DNA of 64,000 nt from Streptomyces sp. CBMA152 (GTDB lineage: Bacteria > Actinomycetota > Actinomycetes > Streptomycetales > Streptomycetaceae): the NCBI RefSeq assembly GCF_014596475.1, contig NZ_MECJ01000004.1:143486-207485 (forward strand), given 5' to 3'. Positions 7,800 through 15,581 of this stretch are shown one piece after another (position 1 is the first letter of the stretch; each line of letters starts with the position of its first letter). Below the pieces are notes generated by a model that was not told where the DNA came from, ran no database searches, and was given only the letters and a program-made list of their open reading frames with translations. The position numbers were made by a program, and so were the translations under genes.

Positions 7800-8348
7800 G
7801 TGGTGAGGCTGGTGAAAGCGCGATGGCGAGCCGAGGTTCTTCTTGTTGAGGCGGTCGCGGGGATGCTGTTGACGAGTTGCGCGGAGAGGCCCTCGGATGC
7901 CAAGCACCTCTCGGAGGCGCCGATTTCGCCTTCGGTAACCCGAAGTACGCCCGCTGCGGACGGTGCAGAGGCGGTGGCGGCCTACCGAGTGATGTGGCAG
8001 GACTTGACCCTCGCGTCCGAGACGTCCGATGCCGCTTCTCCGCGGCTCGGTGATCACGCCACAGGCGGCGCGTTGGAGCTGATGAAGTACGGACTCGCGA
8101 AGTCCAAGAAGGAGGACGTCGTGAGCAAGGGGGCACCCCTGGTGGATCCCAGGGTTGTGTCTGCGACCGACCGGGAGGTCGTGCTGGTGGACTGCGTGGA
8201 CGACAGCCACTGGTTGCAGTACAAGCTGAACGGCGAGCTGAAGGACAACGTCCCTGGCGGGCATTTCAAGGTCGATGCGACAGTCCGGCCTACCGGAGGC
8301 GCGTGGAAGGTTTCGAACCTCTACATGCGCGAGGCCGGATCATGCTGA
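7800..8348 (+). CDS. Putative secreted lipoprotein upstream of the Tad operon
   Basis: About 182 residues. A short hydrophobic segment ends in a lipobox-like LLTSC (about 24-28), implying lipid attachment outside the membrane. The mature part resembles small solute-binding or NTF2-like Streptomyces lipoproteins, with a YRVMWQDLT helix and a C-terminal strand set ending KVDATVRPTGGAWKVSNLY. The start is uncertain: GTG codons occur at 7800, 7803 and 7812, none with a strong ribosome site. The TGA overlaps the ATG of the next gene (8342), so it is likely the first gene of the Tad operon. Function unknown. Confidence 0.65.
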   Translation: MVRLVKARWRAEVLLVEAVAGMLLTSCAERPSDAKHLSEAPISPSVTRSTPAADGAEAVAAYRVMWQDLTLASETSDAASPRLGDHATGGALELMKYGLAKSKKEDVVSKGAPLVDPRVVSATDREVVLVDCVDDSHWLQYKLNGELKDNVPGGHFKVDATVRPTGGAWKVSNLYMREAGSC

Positions 8349-9187
8349 CCCGCTGCCGTGTGACGGCCGGGAGCATGGTCACGGGGGCCGTGGTGATTCT
8401 CGCCGCCGCGCCGCCGGTGCAAGCCTGGGCAGATGGGGCTGGCTCGCAATACGCCGGGGTCAGCTGTGGACCTGGCGCCTGTGCGGCTGAGGCATCCCGG
8501 GTGAAGCAGGTTCCGGGTCGGGCGGCGTCTAGTGGAGGGGCGCGGAGCTCGGAGGGTGGCGGGGCGGCAGGGGCGCCGACGGCTGTGGCGGCGGGGTGGG
8601 AGCGTGATCCGGGGCAGATGTACGGGCCGCGCGGTGTGCCGCTGCCAATGCAGGACTTTCCGGGACCGGGGGGCGGCGGAGCGGAGCCGGGCGGCGGTGC
8701 GCAGGTTCCTGTTGAGGTGGTTGTGGAGAGGGCGGTCAAGCAACTGGTGTTGCCGAGGCCGGTGATCCGTACAAGTCCGGATGCGGACTTCGTTCAGGTG
8801 GTTCATGTGCCGACGTGGATGTGGGTGGACCGCTCGACGTGGGATCCGGTGACGGCGAGTGCGGAGGTGGAGGGGCTGAAGGTTACGGCGACGGCCCGGC
8901 CCCAGAAGGCGGTGTGGTCGATGGGCGAGGGCGGCAGTGCGGTGTGCCGGGGGTCGGGGACGCCTTACTCGGCCGCGTATGACGCGAAGGCTGCCTCGCC
9001 GGACTGCGGTTACACCTACCAGCACGCGTCGATAGGCATGCCGGGCAGGGCGTTCACGGTGTCGGTGCGCGTGACCTGGGATGTCGAGTGGCATGGCGGC
9101 GGTCAGGCAGGGGTGGTGCCGGGGCTGGTGATGGCCGCCTCGCGGCAACTGACGGTGGACGAGGTGCAGGCCGTCATCACGCGCTGA
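8342..9187 (+). CDS. Secreted protein of the Tad pilus operon
   Basis: A 281-residue protein with a signal peptide (about 1-30, MVTGAVVILAAAPPVQAWA), then a Gly/Pro-rich spacer and a beta-rich domain of about 160 residues with several Trp and two Cys (CRGS and CGYT) that could form a disulfide. I do not recognise a named family, but a protein like this commonly sits before the SAF-domain gene in Streptomyces Tad clusters. The ATG overlaps the preceding stop by seven bases. A surface or pilus-accessory role is inferred from position. Confidence 0.7.
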   Translation: MLTRCRVTAGSMVTGAVVILAAAPPVQAWADGAGSQYAGVSCGPGACAAEASRVKQVPGRAASSGGARSSEGGGAAGAPTAVAAGWERDPGQMYGPRGVPLPMQDFPGPGGGGAEPGGGAQVPVEVVVERAVKQLVLPRPVIRTSPDADFVQVVHVPTWMWVDRSTWDPVTASAEVEGLKVTATARPQKAVWSMGEGGSAVCRGSGTPYSAAYDAKAASPDCGYTYQHASIGMPGRAFTVSVRVTWDVEWHGGGQAGVVPGLVMAASRQLTVDEVQAVITR

Positions 9188-9274
9188 CCGACGGGAGCGA
9201 TGACGGCGCGCGGAGGGCGGGCCGGTTCGGCGGCAGTGCGAATCTTCTTAATTCTCTTATCCGCGAGGTGAATT

Positions 9275-9979
9275 GTGGGTACCTCCTTGTCTTCTTCGTC
9301 CCACAACGGGGCGCGAGCCACGGTGCCGGGGGCTCGCCGTTCTGGTCCCGAGCAGCGGCCAGGGGTGACGGGTGCTCGGCGGCGCAGGCTGGGGTGGGTG
9401 TGGGCCGGAGTCGGGGCGGTGGTGGTGTCGGCCGTAGGTTTCACGCTGATTGTCCAGGTGGTCGGCGGGCGGGCTCAGGTCTTGGTGGTGGCGCGTGATG
9501 TGCCGGCCGGGCAGGTGCTGAGGCCAGGTGATCTGCGGGTCGTGGAGGCGGCGGTCGAGGCGGGTGTGGTGCCGGTCCGGGACCGGAGCACCGTGCTGGG
9601 GCGCCAGGCGCGGGTGCCGCTGGTAGCCGGGGCGCTGCTCGCGCCGGGGCAGGTGGGGGCGTCGGCAGCGTTCCCGCCGACAGGGTTTTCGCAGGTGGCG
9701 CTAGCGGTGGAGCCGGGCGGCGTGCCACCGGATCTCTCCCTCGGGGAACGTGTCGCGCTCCTCGCCGGCCCTGCCGGTGTCGGCATGGTGAAGGGTGAGG
9801 CGGAGGAGAAGCCTGCCTCGGTCGTGACGGGGACGGTGACCGGGGTGCGGGCGCCGGAGGCGGTGGGTGGGCCACGGGTCGTGACGGTGCTGGTGGAGAC
9901 CGGGGCGGCACGGCGAGCCGCCCAGCTGGAGCATCCGCGCATGGTGGTACTCCCGGCCGAGGGGCGTGAAGCTCCGTGA
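9275..9979 (+). CDS. SAF-domain protein, CpaB/RcpC-like pilus assembly factor
   Basis: A 234-residue protein with one transmembrane helix (about 40-63) after an Arg-rich N-terminus, then a SAF domain (VLVVARDVPAGQVLRPGDLRVVE, about 69-91) as in CpaB/RcpC of Flp pilus systems. The domain faces outward. The start is GTG with GAGG six bases upstream, in a short AT-rich pocket (9240-9270) that may hold a promoter. The end overlaps the next GTG as GTGA. In Gram-negative Tad systems CpaB works with the secretin; here, with no secretin, a wall-spanning or stabilising role is more likely. Confidence 0.8.
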   Translation: MGTSLSSSSHNGARATVPGARRSGPEQRPGVTGARRRRLGWVWAGVGAVVVSAVGFTLIVQVVGGRAQVLVVARDVPAGQVLRPGDLRVVEAAVEAGVVPVRDRSTVLGRQARVPLVAGALLAPGQVGASAAFPPTGFSQVALAVEPGGVPPDLSLGERVALLAGPAGVGMVKGEAEEKPASVVTGTVTGVRAPEAVGGPRVVTVLVETGAARRAAQLEHPRMVVLPAEGREAP

Positions 9980-10836
9980 GGCGGCTGGTCGTCGTCGGGT
10001 CGATCACCGGCGCACCGGGAGTGACGACGACCGCCCTGGCGCTGGCCACCGCGTGGCCGCCGGAGGCTGACAGCGGGGTGCGGCCGGTGGTCGTAGAAGC
10101 CGACTCCTCCGGCGGTGACCTCATGATCCGCTTCGGGCTGCCTCCCGCACCCTCGCTGCTGGACGTTGCCGCGGCGGCGCGGCAGCCGCACCCGGGATCC
10201 CTGCTGGGCGCGGTCAGTGAACTGCCCTTCAGGGTCCGAGTGGTGACTGCGGTTCCTGGCCACGGCCCGATGATCGAAGCGGTGCGGTTGCTGGCCGCCG
10301 AGGCCGGGCGGCGCGTGCTGCTGGGAGAAGACAGTGACCGGGGCACGGTGCTGCTGGATGTGGGGCGGCTCACCGGGGACGTCACGCCGTTGCTGGAGGC
10401 GGCCGATCAGGTGGTGCTGGTGGCGCGGGGTGGAGCGGAGCCGCTGACCCACGTGTCCACGTACGGGCTGGACGACGGCCTCCGGGAGCGGCGGCTGACG
10501 CTCGCCGTGGTCGGGCCGTGCCCGTACCAGCCCGGCGAGATCACGGCGACGCTAGGCATCGGGCGAGTGGTCATCTGGCCCTGGGACACGAGGAGTGTCG
10601 CCGTCCTGAGCAGCCCCGGACGTCGTGCGCTGCGCTGCGAGGGGCTTCGTACGCCGCCACTTATGGCCGCCGCACGCTTGCTCGCCCATCGGCTGGTCGG
10701 GGCACGCGAGGACGAGCCCGCCGCACCGGGCAAGGGCAGCGACCGGGAGGCGGGTGGCAGCGGGGCGCGCCGCCTGGCCGGGCCGATGTGGACGGGGCTG
10801 GTCCCCGTACCGGGAGATGACGGGAGCGACGCATGA
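9976..10836 (+). CDS. ParA/MinD-like (CpaE-like) protein with degenerate P-loop
   Basis: A 286-residue SIMIBI-fold protein in the place of CpaE/TadZ, which localises the pilus machine. The N-terminus reads GSITGAPGVTTTALAL, where the Walker A of active ParA ATPases has K-G-G-x-G-K-T; both lysines are absent. A Walker B-like stretch (TVLLDVGRL) and a VVLVARGG strand follow. The GTG start overlaps the SAF gene and the stop overlaps cpaF, both by four bases. It may bind but not hydrolyse ATP, or act purely as a scaffold. Confidence 0.75.
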   Translation: MRRLVVVGSITGAPGVTTTALALATAWPPEADSGVRPVVVEADSSGGDLMIRFGLPPAPSLLDVAAAARQPHPGSLLGAVSELPFRVRVVTAVPGHGPMIEAVRLLAAEAGRRVLLGEDSDRGTVLLDVGRLTGDVTPLLEAADQVVLVARGGAEPLTHVSTYGLDDGLRERRLTLAVVGPCPYQPGEITATLGIGRVVIWPWDTRSVAVLSSPGRRALRCEGLRTPPLMAAARLLAHRLVGAREDEPAAPGKGSDREAGGSGARRLAGPMWTGLVPVPGDDGSDA

Positions 10837-12182
10837 GTGAGGAACAGATGCCAGGCGTGACGCCAGGCTCGAACGGTGAGCGGGAGCTGGCCGGATTGGT
10901 ACGGCAACGCGTGGCGGCCCGGCTGGCCATGTACGCGGGCGAGCGAGAAGCGGCGGGGCTGCCGACGGAGGACGAGGCGACGCGGCGTAGCACCGTGGGT
11001 CGGCTACTGGCCGAGGAGCTGGGGGCGCAGCGGCGCCTAGCGCTGGCCCAAGGTGGCCCGATGGTCGATGTGATCGTCGAGGAGCGGATTACCCAGGCGG
11101 TGCAGGACGCATTGTTCGGCACCGGAAGCCTGCAGCGCCTGCTGGCCGACGGGAGAATCGAGAACATCTGCGTCAACGGCTGTGACGTGGTGTGGGTCAA
11201 GGACGCCACGGGCACGTGGCGCCGCGAAGCGCCGGTGGCCGCCTCGGATGCCGAGCTAGTGGACCTGGTGCGAACCCTGGCGGCCACCACGGGCGAGGAG
11301 GAACGGCGCTTCGATCGTGGCATGCCCCGCCTGAACCTGCAGCTGCCGGATGGCTCCCGGTTGTTCGCGGTGATGGCGGTGACCGGCCGGGTGTCGCTGA
11401 CCATTCGCCGCCACCGCTTCCCGGGCGCCTCGATGGCGGAGCTGGTGCGCCTCGGCGTGTGCGATCCACCGCTCGCGGCCTTCCTGCAAGCGCTGGTCAG
11501 GGCGCGGAAGAACACTGTCATCGGCGGCGGAACCAATGTCGGCAAGACCACCGTGCTGCGGGCCTTCGCCCACGAGATTCCGCCCCAGGAGCGCCTCGTG
11601 ACGATCGAGGACACCTTTGAACTCGGCCTGGACACCGACATGGTCACCCACCCCAACGTGGTGGCCATGCAGGCCAGGGAGCCGAACATCGAGGGCCAGG
11701 GCGGCATCGACCAGGCAGAGCTGGTGCGCTGGGGGCTGCGCATGTCCCCGGACCGGGTGATCGTCGGGGAGATCCGCGGGGCCGAGGTCATCCCGATGTG
11801 CAACGCCATGTCGCAGGGAAACGATGGGTCGCTGTCCACTATCCATGCCTCCACCTCGCGCGGGGTATTCACCAAGCTTGCCTCCTACGCCGCCCAGTCC
11901 CCGGAGCGGCTCTCGCTGGAGGCGACGAACCTGATGGTGGCCTCGGCCGTGCACTTCGTCGTCCACCTGGGCTGGGATACGGCCGGGCGGCGGGTGATCG
12001 ACTCGGTACGCGAGGTCATCGACGCCGACGGAGCCCAGATCATCTCCAACGAGGTCTACCGGCCCGGCCCTGACGGGCGCGCGGTACCCGCCACCCCGCT
12101 GCGCAGTGAAACCCTCGACGACCTGGTCGCGGTGGGTCTGGATGCCCAGGGCGTCACCTTCCAGCGGTGGGGAGCCGCTTGA
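10833..12182 (+). CDS. cpaF: CpaF/TadA-family pilus ATPase
   Basis: The 449-residue hexameric motor ATPase that powers Flp pilin assembly. Motifs are in order: Walker A GGGTNVGKTT (about 230-239), the Asp box-like TIEDTFEL, Walker B VIVGEIRGAE (about 309-318) and the His box STIHASTSRG. The N-terminal domain (about 60-150) has the typical INVNGCDVVWV-like stretch (NICVNGCDVVWVK). All catalytic parts look intact. The ATG overlaps the ParA-like gene and the stop overlaps tadB as TGATG. Confidence 0.93.
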   Translation: MSEEQMPGVTPGSNGERELAGLVRQRVAARLAMYAGEREAAGLPTEDEATRRSTVGRLLAEELGAQRRLALAQGGPMVDVIVEERITQAVQDALFGTGSLQRLLADGRIENICVNGCDVVWVKDATGTWRREAPVAASDAELVDLVRTLAATTGEEERRFDRGMPRLNLQLPDGSRLFAVMAVTGRVSLTIRRHRFPGASMAELVRLGVCDPPLAAFLQALVRARKNTVIGGGTNVGKTTVLRAFAHEIPPQERLVTIEDTFELGLDTDMVTHPNVVAMQAREPNIEGQGGIDQAELVRWGLRMSPDRVIVGEIRGAEVIPMCNAMSQGNDGSLSTIHASTSRGVFTKLASYAAQSPERLSLEATNLMVASAVHFVVHLGWDTAGRRVIDSVREVIDADGAQIISNEVYRPGPDGRAVPATPLRSETLDDLVAVGLDAQGVTFQRWGAA

Positions 12183-13096
12183 TGAGCGCCGTGTTGACAG
12201 GTGTCCCGCTGACAGGGGCGGCCGCCATGTTGGGGACGGTCTTCGGCCTCGGCGTGGTCGCCACCGCGTACGGAGTGGTGCGGCGCGTGGCGCCCGATGA
12301 GACCTCGGGGTTCTGGCCCCGGGTAGCGGGATGGTTGCCGACCCACTGGACCACGCGACGCGTGATGGTCGCGGTGGCGGTTGGAGTGGTCGCGGGGGTG
12401 CTGACGACGTGGCCGGTGGCGGCGGTGCTGACCACGGTCGCCATTCTCACCTTGCCCGGCCTGCTCGGCCCGGACGGGGCGGCGGCACGGCGCACGGAAA
12501 GGATGGAGGCGCTGGCCACGTGGACGGAAATGCTGCGCGACACCCTGTCCGCAGCGGCCGGTCTGGAGCAGGCCGTGCTGGCCACCGCCGCCATCGCCCC
12601 GGCTGCTCTGGAGTGCGAACTGGCCGAACTCGCCTCCTCGGTGCGCTCCGGGCGGCCCCTGTCGGTGGCGGTGCGGTCCTTTGCCGAGGACGTGCATGAT
12701 CCGTTGGCCGATGTGGTGGTGGCCGCGCTGGTGATGGCGACCACCCAGCAGGCCAACAAACTCGGGCCGCTGCTGGGTGAGTTGGCGGACTCGGTGCGCG
12801 AGCAGGTGGCCATGCGTCAGCGCATCGATGCCGGCCGGGCCGGCATCCGCACCGGGGTACGGGTGACGGTGATCGTCACCCTGGGCATGGTGCTGGGGCT
12901 CGTGGTCTTCAACCGCCCCTATCTGGAGCCCTTCAACACACTCGCGGGGCAGGCGGTCCTGGCCGTGGTGGGCGCCTTGTTCGCCGCTAGCTTCACTCAC
13001 CTCACTGTGATCGGCCGCCTGGATGAGCCGGTACGCCTCATCGGGCCCGCCTCAGCCGCTACCGAGTCGGGCGTCGCACAGGGAGGCACATGGTGA
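12182..13096 (+). CDS. tadB: TadB-like inner-membrane platform protein (type II secretion F family)
   Basis: A 304-residue protein with N-terminal hydrophobic helices, a cytoplasmic T2SSF helical domain (about 110-225, with the SLEQAV-like SAAAGLEQAV stretch) and two C-terminal transmembrane helices. It forms the platform on which CpaF acts, together with TadC. I chose the ATG at 12182, which shares one base with the cpaF stop, over a GTG at 12167 inside cpaF. The 3' end overlaps the tadC start by seven bases. Confidence 0.87.
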   Translation: MSAVLTGVPLTGAAAMLGTVFGLGVVATAYGVVRRVAPDETSGFWPRVAGWLPTHWTTRRVMVAVAVGVVAGVLTTWPVAAVLTTVAILTLPGLLGPDGAAARRTERMEALATWTEMLRDTLSAAAGLEQAVLATAAIAPAALECELAELASSVRSGRPLSVAVRSFAEDVHDPLADVVVAALVMATTQQANKLGPLLGELADSVREQVAMRQRIDAGRAGIRTGVRVTVIVTLGMVLGLVVFNRPYLEPFNTLAGQAVLAVVGALFAASFTHLTVIGRLDEPVRLIGPASAATESGVAQGGTW

Positions 13097-13995
13097 TCGT
13101 CATGCTGCTGGGTGCGCTGTTCGGCGCCGGAGCCAGTGCGTTCGCCTATGGGCTGCGCCCACCCCGGCCTGCCCTCGCCGAGGTCCTCACCGTCCTCAAC
13201 ACGCCCATGCCGCCGACGGATTCACGTACGCGGGACAGGGAGCAGGATGCGGAGTGGGCCACCCGGCTCGGCCGCAGAGCAGTTCCCCTGGTACGCGCGC
13301 TCGGCTTCCCCGCCGCCTCGCTGCGCGCCGATCTGGCCGTGTGCGGATCGGATGAGGACAAGCACCTGGCGGGTAAGGCGGTCTGTGCCGTTACCGGGCT
13401 CGTCGCACCCTGGGCCGGGGTGCTGCTGATGCGCCTCGGCCCAGGGATCGCGGCGGGGTGGTGGGCGCCGCTGGGGCTCTCGCTCGCCCTGGCCGTGGTG
13501 CTGTTCTTCGCCCCCGATCTCAGCATTCACCATCAGGCGGTGCGTCGGCGCCGGGAGATGCGGCACACCCTCAGCCTCGTTCTCGATCTGACGGTGATCG
13601 CGCTCGCGGGCGGTGCCGGCGTCCAGCAGGCATTGGGCCAGGCGATTGCCGCGCCGTACGGCTGGGCCGGAGGCAGGCTGCGGCACGCCCTGGACGTCGC
13701 CCGCCTTACCCGCACCAGCCCGTGGACCCACTTGGGAGATCTCGGGCGGCAGCTGGCCGTTGCCGATCTGGCCGAGCTTGCCTCGATGCTGAATCTCGCG
13801 GGCAGTGAGGGTGCCAAGATCCGCGGCTCCCTCGCCGCGAAGGCGCGGGCGATGCGTCGGCGCCGGATTTCGGAAGCCGATGGAGCCGCGCAGGCGGCCA
13901 CCGAGCAGATGTCGCTGCCCGTGGTGGGGCTGTTCGCCGCGTTCTTGTTGCTGATCGGCTACCCGGCCCTCGCCCACGTGCTGTCCATGACGTGA
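13090..13995 (+). CDS. tadC: TadC-like inner-membrane platform protein
   Basis: The 301-residue partner of TadB, also of the T2SSF family. It begins with a transmembrane helix (VIVMLLGALFGAGASAFAY), has a central helical hairpin pair, a T2SSF domain (about 155-270, LVLDLTVIALAGGAGVQQAL) and a final transmembrane helix (LPVVGLFAAFLLLIGYP). The ATG at 13090 overlaps the tadB stop; a GTG at 13093 is an alternative. The pilin gene follows after 46 bp, a gap that holds its ribosome site and may allow separate control of pilin levels. Confidence 0.87.
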   Translation: MVIVMLLGALFGAGASAFAYGLRPPRPALAEVLTVLNTPMPPTDSRTRDREQDAEWATRLGRRAVPLVRALGFPAASLRADLAVCGSDEDKHLAGKAVCAVTGLVAPWAGVLLMRLGPGIAAGWWAPLGLSLALAVVLFFAPDLSIHHQAVRRRREMRHTLSLVLDLTVIALAGGAGVQQALGQAIAAPYGWAGGRLRHALDVARLTRTSPWTHLGDLGRQLAVADLAELASMLNLAGSEGAKIRGSLAAKARAMRRRRISEADGAAQAATEQMSLPVVGLFAAFLLLIGYPALAHVLSMT

Positions 13996-14041
13996 CCGAC
14001 TCTTTCACCCCTCCTACGCGACCGCAGAAGAGAGACCTGCC

Positions 14042-14239
14042 ATGTACCAACTCGACACCCTTTCCCGGCTGGTGCGCGCCCATCTGGCCAAGGTGCGCCA
14101 GCACGCCCGCGGGGATGCGGGCTACACCACCGAGACCATCGTTGTCACCGCGCTGCTGGTGATCCTCGGCCTGAGCGTGGTGGGCGTCATCGTTGCCAAG
14201 GTCACCGCCAAGGCCAACGGCATCGACCTGGGCGGCTAG
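14042..14239 (+). CDS. Flp-type major pilin-like protein
   Basis: A 65-residue prepilin. A basic leader (about 1-27) ends GDAGYTTET, followed by a hydrophobic helix (IVVTALLVILGLSVVGVIVA). Cleavage after Ala or Gly by a class III prepilin peptidase would place a Glu at about position +5, as in type IV pilins. AGAGAG lies six to eight bases upstream of the ATG. It sits between the platform genes and the pseudopilins, the normal place for Flp in this class of cluster. No prepilin peptidase gene is in the window. Confidence 0.8.
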   Translation: MYQLDTLSRLVRAHLAKVRQHARGDAGYTTETIVVTALLVILGLSVVGVIVAKVTAKANGIDLGG

Positions 14240-14242
14240 ATC

Positions 14243-14647
14243 GTGACCGGGATCCTGTACCGACCACGCGGCGATCGTGGGGCGGCGAGCACCCAGCTGG
14301 TGCTCGTCGTCCCGGCGCTGCTGCTGCTCGCGCTGCTGGTGGTGCAGTTCGCCCTGGTCTGGCATGCGCGGCACATCGCCCAGTACGCGGCTCAGCGGGC
14401 CCTGGCCGCCGCCCGGACCGAGCACGGCACCCAAGCCGACGGCCAGGTGCAGGCGCGGCACAGCCTGGCCGCGTTGGGCGGCCGGATCCTGACCTCCCCG
14501 TCCGTCGCCGTCGAGCGCACTGCCGCCCAGACCACGGCGCGCGTTACCGGCACGGTGATGGCGGTCATTCCGGGCCTCACCCTGCACGCCTCCGGCACGG
14601 CCTCCGGGCCAACCGAGCGCTTGACCGCCGTCGGAGGTCGGCCATGA
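14243..14647 (+). CDS. TadE-like pseudopilin
   Basis: A 134-residue protein with a short basic leader ending DRGAASTQLVLVVPALLLL, where TadE family members have a G-(A/S)-x-x-x-E junction; the Glu is replaced by Gln here. The single N-terminal helix is followed by an extracytoplasmic domain. The GTG start is three bases past the pilin stop and the end overlaps the next ATG as ATGA. It is a likely minor pilin or tip component. Confidence 0.78.
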   Translation: MTGILYRPRGDRGAASTQLVLVVPALLLLALLVVQFALVWHARHIAQYAAQRALAAARTEHGTQADGQVQARHSLAALGGRILTSPSVAVERTAAQTTARVTGTVMAVIPGLTLHASGTASGPTERLTAVGGRP

Positions 14648-15078
14648 CCAGAGGGTTGCCTAGTGGGCGGGCAGAGATCGAGCGGGGGGCGGCGGCGGTG
14701 GAGCTGGCCCTGGTCACCCCGCTGCTCGTGCTCGTCCTGCTGGTCGTGGTGGCGCTGGGGCGACTGGTGGATGCCCGGCTGGTGGTGGCGGATGCCGCCC
14801 ACCAAGCCGCCCGCGCAGCCTCCCTGGCCCGCACCGAAGACGCCGCCCGCACCCAGGCAGAGCGCGCTGCGAACATCGCGCTCAAGGAAGCGGGAGCGGC
14901 CTGCACACGCCCCCAAGTCCGACTGACCGCTGGCGGTCTTGCGCCGGGCGCCACCGTGACGGCGACCCTGTCCTGCAACGCCGACTTGGGCGATCTCACC
15001 CGCACCCGCATGCCCGGCCACGTGCGCGTGACCAGCACTGCCTTCTCTGTTGTCGACTCCTTCAGGAGCACCCCATGA
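14644..15078 (+). CDS. TadE/TadF-like pseudopilin
   Basis: A 144-residue protein with the leader IERGAAAVELALVTPLLVLVL, the classical TadE signature with Glu five residues after the cleavage-site Gly. One membrane helix is followed by a small extracytoplasmic domain with two cysteines (ACTRP and LSCNA) that may form a disulfide. Start and stop both overlap neighbours by four bases. It is a minor pilin of the same pilus. Confidence 0.82.
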   Translation: MTRGLPSGRAEIERGAAAVELALVTPLLVLVLLVVVALGRLVDARLVVADAAHQAARAASLARTEDAARTQAERAANIALKEAGAACTRPQVRLTAGGLAPGATVTATLSCNADLGDLTRTRMPGHVRVTSTAFSVVDSFRSTP

Positions 15079-15530
15079 ACCCACGCGGCCGGGCGTATCT
15101 GGCACTTGTGGGGGCCAAGCTGGCGGCCGGGGACGACCGGGGGCAGGTCACAGCCTTCGTCGTCGGTGCCTTCGCCGCGCTGTGGCTGTTCGCTGGGATC
15201 GTCGTCGACGGCGGACTCGCGCTGGCAGGAAAAGCCCAGGCCCTGGACGTCGCTCAAGAGGCCGCCCGCACCGGCGCCCAGCAGCTCGACATCAGCCAGT
15301 TGCGCCACGGCGGCCGTGAAGCCGTACGGCTCCTGCGCGGCGAGGCAGAACGGGCAGCCCTCGCGCACGTCGCCGCCACCGGAGACGCAGGAAGCGCGTC
15401 GGTGAAGGGTGACGAGGTCACCGTCCACGTCACTCATCACCAGCGCACCCAGATCCTGCAGCTCATCGGCGTGCACACGATCACCGTCAAGGCGACCGGC
15501 ACTGCACACGCCGAACGCGCCACCCCGTAG
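15075..15530 (+). CDS. TadG-like pilus-assembly protein
   Basis: A 151-residue protein starting with a basic segment then DDRGQVTAFVVGAFAALWLFAGIVVDGG, the N-terminal helix pattern of Streptomyces TadG-like proteins. The rest (AQALDVAQEAARTGAQQLD) is a helical and strand-rich extracytoplasmic domain. It is much shorter than Gram-negative TadG and lacks a VWA domain. The ATG overlaps the preceding stop. It is the last pilin-like gene before the LysM-SARP gene. Confidence 0.78.
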   Translation: MNPRGRAYLALVGAKLAAGDDRGQVTAFVVGAFAALWLFAGIVVDGGLALAGKAQALDVAQEAARTGAQQLDISQLRHGGREAVRLLRGEAERAALAHVAATGDAGSASVKGDEVTVHVTHHQRTQILQLIGVHTITVKATGTAHAERATP

Positions 15531-15581
15531 GCGCTATCCGCCATCGCAGCCACGCGGAAGAGAAGGCAGGGGAACCTCACG

